Origin: Luteolibacter luteus | GTDB lineage: Bacteria > Verrucomicrobiota > Verrucomicrobiia > Verrucomicrobiales > Akkermansiaceae | Direction: 5' to 3' | DNA: 64,000 nt | Assembly (NCBI RefSeq): GCF_012913485.1 | Contig: NZ_CP051774.1 | Span: forward strand, 558,001-622,000 | Part shown: piece after piece, positions 8,886 to 17,574 of the stretch | Position numbering within the stretch: the stretch's first letter is position 1 | How the letters are laid out: each line of letters begins with the position of its first letter | The notes under the pieces: model-generated | What the model was told of the DNA's origin: nothing | Databases searched by the model: none | Seen by the model: the letters and a program-made list of their open reading frames with translations, nothing else | Position numbers and translations under genes: made by a program

Positions 8886-9203
8886 TTAGCCGATCTCGGT
8901 GCGACCGGAAAGCTGGGCGCCTTCCTCCATCGAGAACATCTTGGCCTTGATGTCGCCTTCCAGACGGGACTTGGCCTTCAGTTCGCATCGCTCGCCGGTG
9001 ATCTTGCCTTCGACCTTGCCGAAGACCTTCACGTCGCCAGCGGTGACGTTACCCTTGATCATGGCGTTCTCACCGATGGTGACGCGGCCCTTCTCGGAGA
9101 TGATCTCGCCCTCGATCTTCCCGTCGATGATCATGTCATTGGAGAAGCGGATGGAACCGTTGATCTCGATCCCGCTCGCGAGCACGTTGGTTGCGTTTGC
9201 CAT
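8886..9203 (-). CDS. Bactofilin (polymer-forming cytoskeletal protein)
   Basis: 105 residues from the start MANATNVLASG. The body consists of short regular beta-helix repeats (GSIRFSNDMIIDGKIEGEI, KGRVTIGENAMIKGNVTAGD, VKVFGKVEGKITGER) typical of the bactofilin/DUF583 domain, which polymerises into filaments at the inner membrane without nucleotide and takes part in cell shape, polarity or wall synthesis. It has no extensions beyond the core, only a short N-terminus. A longer upstream frame to 9326 is open but has no recognisable content, so I favour 9203. It is transcribed alone and ends in a strong terminator. Confidence 0.93.
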   Translation of the reverse strand: MANATNVLASGIEINGSIRFSNDMIIDGKIEGEIISEKGRVTIGENAMIKGNVTAGDVKVFGKVEGKITGERCELKAKSRLEGDIKAKMFSMEEGAQLSGRTEIG

Positions 9204-9506
9204 GATGGGGAAGAATTCAGCAGAGCACGGGGGGCTTGGCAATCGGATTTCCCGAGGGATTTGGTGCACCGGCGACGCGATCCGGCGGGATTCCGGGGGC
9301 GCCGCCGATGGTCCGGCCGAACTCACCTTGAGGGGGCTTTCATGGAGATCAGCGGTCCCGCGAAAATCGCATCATTTTTTCACAACTCCTATGTAGACGC
9401 TTTCTCTATCTGTCTGCTCTTCTAGTGACCTGAAGCCTGAATAAACTCAAAGCGATGGTGGCGGCTCGCGGCCCGGGCCCCATCATCGCCCCTTCCACCC
9501 TGAAAG
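9204..9506. other. Divergent intergenic region, no gene seen
   Basis: About 300 bases between the bactofilin start and the first FG-GAP gene. It must hold the promoters of both divergent genes. I see no convincing -35/-10 pair, RNA gene or repeat. There is an AT-rich patch near 9370-9420 preceding the FG-GAP gene. Confidence 0.5.
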
Positions 9507-12320
9507 ATGAATCCTCTCGTCTTGCTTCTGGCCGGAATCTCCGGCATTGCCTTCGCCTCCACCACTCCCCAACTGTCCCCCGCGCCGGAAGGTCTCGCCG
9601 CCGCGGATTGGGCCGGGATACGCTCCGCCCATGAAATTACCCGCCATGCGGCCCAGCAGCAGCAGGATGGCAAACTGAGCGCCCGCAATCCCAGCCAGCA
9701 GTGGCAGACGGAATTCGATGGCAAAGGCTTCACCGTTTCCCCCGACCACGGTGCTTGGACCTGGGGCCTTGAGCTCACCGGATACGGCGACCGCACAGTG
9801 CCGGCCACCGCATCCCCTGCCGAGCTGAGTCAAACGGGAAACAAGATCACTTGTCAGCGGGACGAGAACCTAACCGAGTGGTTCATCAATGACACCCGCG
9901 GTCTGGAACAAGGCTGGGACATCCGGCAGCGCCCGGATCGCTCTAACGCAAGCGCCCCGCTGCATCTTCATCTGCGCACCCGCGGCAGTGTCAGCCCGCG
10001 GGTATCCGAGCAGGGAGACAGCGTTTCATTCCATCAGGAAGACGGAGCCACCGCCCTGAGCTATGGCGGGCTAAAGGCCTGGGACGCCACGGGCGCGAAG
10101 CTCGCGGTTCGTTTTGAGCAGGCCAGCGGCAAGGACATCCGCATCACTGTCGATGACCGGAGCGCCCGCTACCCGATCACGATCGACCCTATTGCCCAGC
10201 AAGCGTTCATGCGGGCCAGCAATGCCGGGAGCTCAGACTACTTCGGCCGCGCGGTTGCGGTCTCCGGAGATACCGTGGTCGTCGGGGCATCCAACGAGGA
10301 CAGCGCGGCCACCGGCGTGAATGGCGACCAAGCCAGCAACGCCGCCATGGATTCGGGCGCGGTTTACATCTTCGTCCGCACTGGCAGCACTTGGACCCAA
10401 CAAGCTTATCTGAAGGCCAGCAATACCGGTGCTGAGGACCAGTTCGGTTCCACCGTGGCGATCTCCGGCGACACGGTGGTCGTGGGGGCGGCCTGGGAAG
10501 ACAGTGCCGCCTCCGGCGTGAATGGCAATCAGGCGGACGATAGCGCTGGTTTCGCCGGTGCTGCTTACGTTTTCACCCGCAGCGGCACCACTTGGAGCCA
10601 GCAGGCCTACTTGAAGGCCAGCAATGCCCAAGCAGACGACTCTTTCGGCACCGCCGTGGCGATCTCCGGCGATACGATCTTGGTCGGTGCTCCAAGCGAA
10701 GACAGCAACGCCACCGGCGTGAATGGCAATCAGACGGACAATAGCGCTGCAGGTGCCGGGGCGGTCTATGTCTTTACCCGCAGTGGCACGGACTGGACCC
10801 AGCAAGCCTACCTGAAGGCCAGCAATGCCGAAGGGGGAGACTATTTCGGCAACGCCGTAGCCATTTCCGGGGATACCCTGGTCGCTGGAGCCGTTTACGA
10901 GGACAGCAGTTCCCCCGGGGTGAATGGCGACCAATCCAACAACTCCGGCGCCTATGCCGGAGCAGCCTATGTCTTCGTGCGGAGCGGCACTACATGGTCT
11001 CAGCAGGCCTATCTGAAGGCGAGTAACCCCAGCACCAGCGATACGTGGTGGCAGGGCTACGAGTTCGGCACCTCCGTGGCGATTTCCGGTGACACGGTGA
11101 TCGTCGGCTCGCCCTCGGAGGAGTACGGCAACACCGGCGTGAACAGCCCCCCCTCGGGATACGCCGACAGCTCGGGTGCCGCCTATATCTTCGTCCGCGA
11201 CGGCACGTCTTGGTCGCAGCAGGCCTACCTTAAGGCCCACAACTCTACCACCAACCTAAACTTCGGACGTTCCGTGGGAGTCTCGGGCGACAAGGTGGTG
11301 GTGTCAGGAAGACCGGTCAGCAACACGTTCGAATACCCGGCCGGCTACATTTTCAGCAGGGACGGCACGTCCTGGAGCCAGCTGGCTTTTCTGCCTTCGA
11401 GTGGTTCAGGAGGGTATCGCAGCTCCGTGTCAATCTCCGGCGAGACAGTCGTGGTAGGGGCCGAAACGGTCAGTTATGGTGTACACGGCGTGACGCGGAT
11501 CCAAGATCCCACGCAAGGTGATGTGAGTCAGGCCGGGGCCGCATTCGTGACCCAGCTCGATATTCCCGTGGCTCCTCCCGCGATCACGGTCGCGGTATCC
11601 GGCGGTGCTGTCGTCCCCAAGGGCGGCACGGTGGCCTGTGGTCCTCTCGTGATCGATACCAGCCGCGAGATCACCATCCAGATTACGAATCCCGGCACGC
11701 CAGCCTACGTTCCCCCGCCAGGGCCGCTTTCCCTGACCGGGAGCCCTGCGGTGGCCGTTTCGGGCGACGCCAGCTTCACGGTGAGCGCGCAGCCCTCCTC
11801 GGACCCGATCACCGCCGGCCAGAACACGAGCTTCAAGGTGCTCTTCGCTCCGACCACCGAGGGCGCCAAGACGGCCACGCTTTCCATTCCGAACAACAAC
11901 GTGGATGGAGCCGATCCCTTCATCATCCAGCTCACCGGCCGGGGCCTGTCCTTCACCACGGATACGGATGGCGACGGCCTGAACGATGCCTCCGAGTATA
12001 ATATGGCCGTCCTCAACTTCAATTGGGAGCTGAGCCAGCCCGCCCTCGCGAGCGCCTATCTCGCCCAAGTGGCGCGGACACCGCTCTATACCCCGGCCCA
12101 GATCCAAGCCCTCCACCCGGGAGAATCCGTGGTCGCGCCAGACCCGGTCAGCCACCGCTTCAAGCTCACCACCCGCTGGAAGAAGTCCACCTCGCTCGAG
12201 GACTTCGTCGACTTCCCGCTGCCGTCCGGTTCCTCGCCCGTGATCACCCCTTCGGGCGGCATCGAGTTCCAGTTCGCGTCGCCGGAGGCCAAGGCCTTCT
12301 TCATGTTCGAGACGGATTGA
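9507..12320 (+). CDS. Secreted FG-GAP repeat protein, copy 1
   Basis: 937 residues with a signal peptide (MNPLVLLLAGISGIAFAS). Residues 30-230 form an N-terminal beta-rich domain shared with the next gene (QQWQTEFDGKGFTVSPDH, QRDENLTEWFINDTRGLEQGW, SVSFHQEDGA, ARYPITIDPIA). Then come seven roughly 65-residue FG-GAP-like blade repeats of the form YLKASN...FG..VAISGDTVVVGA..ED....VNG...AGAAYVF.RSGT.W, expected to build a seven-bladed propeller. A beta-sandwich (about 690-810, with a DxF-type Ig/ASH-like strand pattern) follows, then a calcium-type motif DTDGDGLNDASEYN. The final 60 residues match the shared C-terminal module ending FFMFETD. Probably exported and cell-surface or extracellular; ligand unknown. 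Tandem paralogue of the gene at 12344. Confidence 0.88.
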   Translation: MNPLVLLLAGISGIAFASTTPQLSPAPEGLAAADWAGIRSAHEITRHAAQQQQDGKLSARNPSQQWQTEFDGKGFTVSPDHGAWTWGLELTGYGDRTVPATASPAELSQTGNKITCQRDENLTEWFINDTRGLEQGWDIRQRPDRSNASAPLHLHLRTRGSVSPRVSEQGDSVSFHQEDGATALSYGGLKAWDATGAKLAVRFEQASGKDIRITVDDRSARYPITIDPIAQQAFMRASNAGSSDYFGRAVAVSGDTVVVGASNEDSAATGVNGDQASNAAMDSGAVYIFVRTGSTWTQQAYLKASNTGAEDQFGSTVAISGDTVVVGAAWEDSAASGVNGNQADDSAGFAGAAYVFTRSGTTWSQQAYLKASNAQADDSFGTAVAISGDTILVGAPSEDSNATGVNGNQTDNSAAGAGAVYVFTRSGTDWTQQAYLKASNAEGGDYFGNAVAISGDTLVAGAVYEDSSSPGVNGDQSNNSGAYAGAAYVFVRSGTTWSQQAYLKASNPSTSDTWWQGYEFGTSVAISGDTVIVGSPSEEYGNTGVNSPPSGYADSSGAAYIFVRDGTSWSQQAYLKAHNSTTNLNFGRSVGVSGDKVVVSGRPVSNTFEYPAGYIFSRDGTSWSQLAFLPSSGSGGYRSSVSISGETVVVGAETVSYGVHGVTRIQDPTQGDVSQAGAAFVTQLDIPVAPPAITVAVSGGAVVPKGGTVACGPLVIDTSREITIQITNPGTPAYVPPPGPLSLTGSPAVAVSGDASFTVSAQPSSDPITAGQNTSFKVLFAPTTEGAKTATLSIPNNNVDGADPFIIQLTGRGLSFTTDTDGDGLNDASEYNMAVLNFNWELSQPALASAYLAQVARTPLYTPAQIQALHPGESVVAPDPVSHRFKLTTRWKKSTSLEDFVDFPLPSGSSPVITPSGGIEFQFASPEAKAFFMFETD

Positions 12321-12343
12321 AGTCGCACACCCTCTCTTCCCCG

Positions 12344-15142
12344 ATGAAAAACCTCCTTTCGCTCTTCGCCGCCCTCTGCCCCGGCATCGTTTGTGCCATG
12401 GATGCCAGTACCGTGCCGGAAGGCGTCTCCTCCTCCGATTGGGATGGCCTCCGGGCTGCTCATGCTACCGCCGTGCATGCCCCGCAACGTCAGGCGGACG
12501 GCGATCTGGTGGCGCGCAATCCCGGCCAGCAATGGGAAACGGAATTCGATGGCAAGGGCTTCACCGTCACGCCCGATCACCGTGGCTGGAGCTGGGGCCT
12601 GGATCTCACCGCCTATGGGGACCGCAGTCTTGGCGCCGGCATGTCACTCCGCCACGAGGGCGGCAAGGTCACCTGCCAGCGCGACGAGAACCTGACCGAG
12701 TGGTTCATCAACGACAGCCGCGGCCTCGAACAAGGCTGGGATATCCAGCGGCGCCCCGGGCGATCCGATCACGCTGCGCCCTTGCTGCTTCATCTCTCTG
12801 TCCGCGGCGATGTGAAGCCGCAGGTATCCGCCAGCGGCGACAGCGTTTCCTTCCACCAGGAAGACGGGGCCAGCGCCCTGAGCTACGGCGGCCTGAAGGC
12901 TTGGGATGCCGATGGGAAGACCCTTCCCGTTCGCTTCGAGCAAGCAGTTGGAGACGGACTCCGCATCTCGGTCGATGACCTCGCTGCGCGCTATCCCATC
13001 ACGATCGATCCGGTTGCCATGCAGACTTACCTGGCCCCCAGCAACGGCGATCAGAGCGATGACTTCTCCCACGCGGTGGCAATCTCCGGCGACACGGTTG
13101 TGATGGGTGCACCCGGTGAAGACAGCGCGGCCACCGGCGTGAACGGCGACGAAGCGAGTAATGCCGCCACGGACTCGGGTGCGGCCTACATTTTCGTCCG
13201 CAACGGCTCGGCATGGACCCAGCAGGCCTACCTGAAGGCCAGCAATACCGGGGCTGGCGATTCCTTCGGCTGCGCCGTGGCGATCTCCGGCGACACCGTG
13301 GCGATCGCCGCCCGGAGCGAGGACAGCGAGGCCACCGGGGTGAATGGCGACCAGTCGGGCAACGCGGCCGCCAACTCCGGGGCCGTCTATGTCTTCACTC
13401 GCAGCGGCACCACTTGGACCCAGCAAGCCTACCTGAAGGGTGCCAACACCGGGGCCGACGACAACTTCGGGGCTTCTGTTGGAATCGTGAACGACACCGT
13501 GGTCGTGGGCGCAAGTGAGGAGGACAGCAACGCCACCGGTGTGAACGGCAACGCGACAGACGAGTCGGCTCCGGGCTCCGGAGCCGTTTATGTCTTCACC
13601 CGCAGCGGCACCACCTGGACCCAGCAGGCCTACCTCAAGGCCAGCAACCCCGGCCCGGGCGACAAGTTCGGCAATGCCGTGGCAATGTCCGGCGAGACGC
13701 TCGTGATCGGGGCGGTCGGGGAAGGTAGCAACGCCACCGGCGTGAACGGCAACCAGGCGGACAACAACGCTGGAGGCTCCGGTGCCGCCTACGTCTTCAC
13801 CCGCAATGGCACGACTTGGAGCCAGCAGGCCTACCTGAAGGCCAGCAATACCCAATTCGGCGATGCCTTCGGCTATGCAGTGACGATCTCCGGCGATCTC
13901 GTAGTGGTCGGTGCACCCTACGAAGACAGTAGCTCCCGGACGATCAATAGCGGCCAGAACAACAACGATGTGGAGGCCGCAGGAGCCGCCTATGTCTTCA
14001 CCCGCAGTGGGACCACGTGGAGCCAAGAGGCTTATCTCAAAGCGCTCAATACCGGCGGCTGGGACCCCTCGAACGTCACTTACGACCAGTTCGGCTGTGC
14101 CGTCGCCTTGTCGGGCGACACGCTGGTGGTGGGAGCCTTCTATGATGCCAGTCCGGACAGCAACCCGGACGGCACCGGCGACCCCGGGGCGGGAGCCGTG
14201 CATTCCTTCACCCGCCGGGGAACCAACTGGTTCCAGTATGGCTATCTCAAGGCGACGCACCGCTATCGCTACAATTACACGAATTTCGGACGCGCGGTGG
14301 CAATTTCCGGCGGCACGGCCCTGATTGGCGCGCCGCAGCACCATATCACCCAGGCTCCGTTTCCTACTGCGGGAGTCGCCTATATCTTCGACGTCACGCT
14401 GGCTCCCGTAATCACGTTGGCCCAACCGAACCAGTATGGCCAGCAGGTCGGTATCCCGGGCGGCACGCGCTCCTTCGACTCCGTCAGCATGGAGGGCGGC
14501 GCCAAGGATCTTACGTTCTGGGTGAGAAACGATGGCGAGCTCGACCTGATCCTCTCCGGCAGCCCCGTGATCGCCCTGAGTGGAAGTAGCGACTTTACCG
14601 TGGTAGAGGCTCCGACCCCGCCCTCCGACACCATCTTCAGCTACAAGCAGGCTCGATCCTTCAAGGTGCGCTTCGCCCCTACCGGTGAAGGCCTCCGCTC
14701 GACGACTCTCTCCATCGCGAGTAACGATCCCAAGACCCCTCTCTTCACCCTCAACCTAGAAGGCAGCGGCCTCTCCTTCACCACCGACACGGACGGCGAC
14801 GGCCTGAGCGATGCCGCGGAATACAACCTGTCCGCTCTCAACTTCAACTGGCGGGTGAGCCAAAGCGCTCTCGTGGCGACCTACTATGAGGACCTGAATC
14901 GGGGCGGGCTCTATGCCGCCACGCAGGTACATGCCCTCCGCCCGGTGCACTCGGTTGCAAAGGACCCGGTGAGCGGCCAAGCCAAGCTGACCACGCACTG
15001 GAAGAAATCGGCCAACTTCGCCACCTTCTTCGACTTTCCTGCGCCGGCAGGCTCCTCAGTCTCGGTAAACCCGTCCGGCGGCATCGACTTCGAGTTCCCG
15101 TCTTCCGACGGTGCGGCTTTCTTTAGGGTCGACCATCCCTGA
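12344..15142 (+). CDS. Secreted FG-GAP repeat protein, copy 2
   Basis: 932 residues, starting MKNLLSLFAALCPGIVCAM, a clean signal peptide 23 bases after the stop of copy 1. A frame open further upstream runs inside copy 1 and is not the true start. Same architecture as copy 1: N-terminal domain, seven FG-GAP-type repeats (YLKASNTGAGDSFGCAVAIS and variants), beta-sandwich, DTDGDGLSDAAEYN, and C-terminal module ending AAFFRVDHP. The two proteins are alike along their whole length, so this is a tandem gene duplication that has diverged moderately. The close spacing suggests one transcript. Confidence 0.88.
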   Translation: MKNLLSLFAALCPGIVCAMDASTVPEGVSSSDWDGLRAAHATAVHAPQRQADGDLVARNPGQQWETEFDGKGFTVTPDHRGWSWGLDLTAYGDRSLGAGMSLRHEGGKVTCQRDENLTEWFINDSRGLEQGWDIQRRPGRSDHAAPLLLHLSVRGDVKPQVSASGDSVSFHQEDGASALSYGGLKAWDADGKTLPVRFEQAVGDGLRISVDDLAARYPITIDPVAMQTYLAPSNGDQSDDFSHAVAISGDTVVMGAPGEDSAATGVNGDEASNAATDSGAAYIFVRNGSAWTQQAYLKASNTGAGDSFGCAVAISGDTVAIAARSEDSEATGVNGDQSGNAAANSGAVYVFTRSGTTWTQQAYLKGANTGADDNFGASVGIVNDTVVVGASEEDSNATGVNGNATDESAPGSGAVYVFTRSGTTWTQQAYLKASNPGPGDKFGNAVAMSGETLVIGAVGEGSNATGVNGNQADNNAGGSGAAYVFTRNGTTWSQQAYLKASNTQFGDAFGYAVTISGDLVVVGAPYEDSSSRTINSGQNNNDVEAAGAAYVFTRSGTTWSQEAYLKALNTGGWDPSNVTYDQFGCAVALSGDTLVVGAFYDASPDSNPDGTGDPGAGAVHSFTRRGTNWFQYGYLKATHRYRYNYTNFGRAVAISGGTALIGAPQHHITQAPFPTAGVAYIFDVTLAPVITLAQPNQYGQQVGIPGGTRSFDSVSMEGGAKDLTFWVRNDGELDLILSGSPVIALSGSSDFTVVEAPTPPSDTIFSYKQARSFKVRFAPTGEGLRSTTLSIASNDPKTPLFTLNLEGSGLSFTTDTDGDGLSDAAEYNLSALNFNWRVSQSALVATYYEDLNRGGLYAATQVHALRPVHSVAKDPVSGQAKLTTHWKKSANFATFFDFPAPAGSSVSVNPSGGIDFEFPSSDGAAFFRVDHP

Positions 15143-15257
15143 GCCCTGCAAGGTTTTCAGAGCTTCACACCGCCCAGGCCCGGGCTGCCGGAGTTTTTCC
15201 GTGCAGAGTCTGCCCTTTTGCCGCTAGAAAGCGTCGCAAGTTCACGTCTTTCAACCC

Positions 15258-15905
15258 ATGCCACGCGTCACCATCACCGTTCCGGATCGCAATCCGCAGC
15301 CATACCGCTTCCAGCTTGATCGGATGGCGGTGAATATGGGCCGCGGCAGCGACAACGACATCGTGGTGGAAGACGGCTCCGTTTCCGTCAGCCACGCCGT
15401 GATGGAGCGCATCGATGGCGGTTACCAACTCCGCGACTTGGGTTCCACGAATGGCATCAAGCTGGACGGTCACGTGATGCCCGTCATCCCTCTGCGCCAT
15501 GGCCTGTCCGTGAAGATCGGCGATGTGGCATTTGATTTCACCCTCAGCGACGAGGAGCGCGAGGCGCTCGCCCGCGAAAAGCCGCAGCAGGAATCCCCGA
15601 TCATCAAGGAGTCCGCTCTCGATGCGCCGAAGCGTCCGGCTGGTCCGGTCCGCCCGGCTCCAGCAGCCCATCGTCACGTGGTGTACGAACAGCAGCCGAG
15701 TGCCTCGGCCAGCTTCTTCATGACGCTTTTCTTCCTGATCCTCGCGGCAGGTGCCTTCTGCGTCGGGCTCTCAATCCGGCATCAGAAGGAAACCGGACGC
15801 TCCCTGCTCCACGACATCCAAGGCTCCGCCGCTGGTGTTCCTCTGCCGGCACCGGGAGCAGAGAAGGCAGCCGAGGGAGACAGCGCTCCGGCACCGGAGA
15901 AATAG
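15258..15905 (+). CDS. FHA-domain membrane protein
   Basis: 215 residues. Residues 1-95 form a forkhead-associated domain: MGRGSDNDIVVEDGSVSVSH carries the phosphothreonine-binding Gly-Arg, Ser and His positions, followed by LRDLGSTNGIKLDG. A proline-rich linker leads to one transmembrane helix (about residues 153-173, FFMTLFFLILAAGAFCVGLS) and a short Ala/Pro-rich tail. FHA domains bind phosphothreonine peptides, so this protein probably senses Ser/Thr kinase signalling at the inner membrane. No kinase is encoded in the window. The next gene starts 11 bases downstream and is likely co-transcribed. Confidence 0.9.
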   Translation: MPRVTITVPDRNPQPYRFQLDRMAVNMGRGSDNDIVVEDGSVSVSHAVMERIDGGYQLRDLGSTNGIKLDGHVMPVIPLRHGLSVKIGDVAFDFTLSDEEREALAREKPQQESPIIKESALDAPKRPAGPVRPAPAAHRHVVYEQQPSASASFFMTLFFLILAAGAFCVGLSIRHQKETGRSLLHDIQGSAAGVPLPAPGAEKAAEGDSAPAPEK

Positions 15906-15916
15906 AAAAGTCCCGC

Positions 15917-16474
15917 ATGAAGCTTGCGGCGAGCTTGTCATTGGTAGCTGCATTCATTGCTTCGACTTGCAGCGTTTGGTCGCAAGACCTCAAGGACCGC
16001 GCTTATGCCAAAATCGTCGAAGAGGTACGGGGCACGAAGATCGAAGCTGCGTGGCTTTGGATCGATGTCTATTCCGACACGGCTGAGGAAGAGGATTACT
16101 TTTCCCCTACCAATGTTCTCAAATTCAGCGAGCGGGAGATCGGACTACTGAACCAGGCCCTTGCTCAAGCCGCGGCCCAGACGAATACGAAGAATCTACT
16201 CGGCGAGCGCACTAGCTACGCGATTGTCATCAAGCCGGACAAGGGTCCGGCCTTTGGCTTGTTGCGGAATCCCCGGCATTCCGCAGATCTGTTTACCTTG
16301 ATCGCCGTCGAGATTGCCCCAAAGCCCGTGATCACGGGTAGGCTGGACCTCCGGACACTGGTCCGCGACGAAGCCGGCCTTGAGGACAAAGTGAGCGGGA
16401 TTAACCTGCCAGGCCTTCTTCAGTCCAAGGTCGGCGAATTTATCGCGTCCTCGTTGCGGGACTTGAACAAGTAA
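15917..16474 (+). CDS. Secreted protein of unknown function
   Basis: 185 residues with a signal peptide (LAASLSLVAAFIASTCSVWS). The mature part is mixed alpha/beta with WLWIDVYSDTAEEEDYFSP, a helix ALAQAAAQ, TSYAIVIKPDKGP and ITGRLDLRTLVRDEAG. I recognise no family. It follows the FHA gene at 11 bases and ends by a small hairpin. Confidence 0.75.
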   Translation: MKLAASLSLVAAFIASTCSVWSQDLKDRAYAKIVEEVRGTKIEAAWLWIDVYSDTAEEEDYFSPTNVLKFSEREIGLLNQALAQAAAQTNTKNLLGERTSYAIVIKPDKGPAFGLLRNPRHSADLFTLIAVEIAPKPVITGRLDLRTLVRDEAGLEDKVSGINLPGLLQSKVGEFIASSLRDLNK

Positions 16475-16482
16475 TGAGGTCC

Positions 16483-16504
16483 CTTCCGGACGAAGTTCCG
16501 GAAG
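16483..16504. terminator. Hairpin between convergent genes
   Basis: CTTCCGG/CCGGAAG, a 7-bp stem with an 8-base loop, fills most of the 33-base gap between the secreted unknown and the squalene-cyclase-like gene. A short CTTTC follows on the plus strand. Probably a shared transcript end; weak as an intrinsic terminator. Confidence 0.4.
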
Positions 16505-16507
16505 CTT

Positions 16508-17554
16508 TCACTCCCCCTCGTCCACCGTCTCGTCCCGCTGATAAATCGGGAGCTGCCGGTAAGGCACCGTGAAGGCCAGCACCATCATGCAGGTGCCATA
16601 GATCCGCCCGGCCTCGCGGCTATTCCAAGAGCCGTCTTCCGATTGCTTCTTCAAGTAAGTCTCGTACATCCAGTTTGCGTATTCGCTCCAATAGCGCCCG
16701 CCGATCTGGAAGGTCCCTTGGGCATTATAGTAGTTCCCGTAGAACTCGAATTGATCCCCCGGCAGATCCCGGAAAGTCTTCATTACATAATCCGCCGCCT
16801 GCACCGTTTCCTCAGTGCCGTGGCGTCCGCAGAGCTCCAGGCAAAGCAATCCCATCCCTGTAAGAGAGCGCGCGTGATCGTGGCGATCCATGTAGCCGAA
16901 GCTCCCTTCCTTGTCGTCCTGATGCCGGCTCAGATAAGCGACGGCATCGGCGATCGCCTTGTCCGGGACTGCGGCACCGTTTAGCTTCGCGGAGCGCAGG
17001 GCCATCAGCGCCCAGCCGCTGCAAGAGGTGTCGCTATCCGATGACCCGGGATGATAGCGCCAGCCACCCTGATGGCGGTCTTCCTTCTGCACCGCTTGTG
17101 CCTTCAAGATCAGCTTGAGCGCCGGAGGCAGGGCCTTCGCGATCTTTTCCTGCCTACCGGGATCGACCATGCCACTTACTTCGGAAAGGAAGAGCGTGGA
17201 GATATTGTGGGCATACATCGGACCGCTGCCCGCATTGCCCTTCTCGAAAAGGCCGCTGCCGCGTTGGTTTTCCAAAACGAAGTCGATGCAGCGGTTCAAG
17301 GCCTCGGCATAGGGCCCCTCGGTCGGGAGATGCCCCTTCGAAAGAAAGGCCATGCCCGCCAGCGCCGGGATGCCGGTGGAGTCGCCATAGTTCTCAGGAT
17401 AGGAGCCATCCTCCTTCTGAACCCGAGACAAGTATTCCAAGGCGTTCTCCACCGCGGGATCCACTTTCTCCTTCCACTCGGAAAACACAGGGTCAGCAGG
17501 CTCTTGTGCTGCAAGCGGGAGGATGAGCGACAGGACGATGGAGAGAGTCTTCAT
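16508..17554 (-). CDS. Secreted squalene-cyclase/prenyltransferase-repeat protein
   Basis: 348 residues from the start MKTLSIVLSLILPLAA, a signal peptide. The rest is an alpha/alpha toroid of the terpene-cyclase/prenyltransferase repeat type: ALEYLSRVQKEDGSYPENYG, FVLENQRGSGLF, GGWRYHPGSSDSDTSCSGWA, VAYLSRHQDDKEGSFGY, YLKKQSEDGSWNSREAGRIYGT. The cyclase DxDD acid motif is only DSDT here, and the protein is exported, so it is unlikely to make hopanoids; such folds also act as binding domains, as in complement-like proteins. It is the last gene of the MoxR/Bat operon, 20 bases after DUF4175, which is the usual neighbourhood for this type in Planctomycetes and Verrucomicrobia. Confidence 0.85.
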   Translation of the reverse strand: MKTLSIVLSLILPLAAQEPADPVFSEWKEKVDPAVENALEYLSRVQKEDGSYPENYGDSTGIPALAGMAFLSKGHLPTEGPYAEALNRCIDFVLENQRGSGLFEKGNAGSGPMYAHNISTLFLSEVSGMVDPGRQEKIAKALPPALKLILKAQAVQKEDRHQGGWRYHPGSSDSDTSCSGWALMALRSAKLNGAAVPDKAIADAVAYLSRHQDDKEGSFGYMDRHDHARSLTGMGLLCLELCGRHGTEETVQAADYVMKTFRDLPGDQFEFYGNYYNAQGTFQIGGRYWSEYANWMYETYLKKQSEDGSWNSREAGRIYGTCMMVLAFTVPYRQLPIYQRDETVDEGE

Positions 17555-17574
17555 GGAAATGGAAAATGTGTTCC

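Noticed and set aside
15165-15203. Terminator after the second FG-GAP gene
   Set aside because: A TTTTT follows a GC-rich imperfect inverted repeat (CAGGCCCGGGCTG), but the stem has a central mismatch and poor spacing; not strong enough to list.
16508-17554. Hopanoid or terpenoid biosynthesis locus
   Set aside because: The protein has a signal peptide, the DxDD motif is degenerate (DSDT), it is about half the length of a squalene-hopene cyclase, and no other isoprenoid gene is near.
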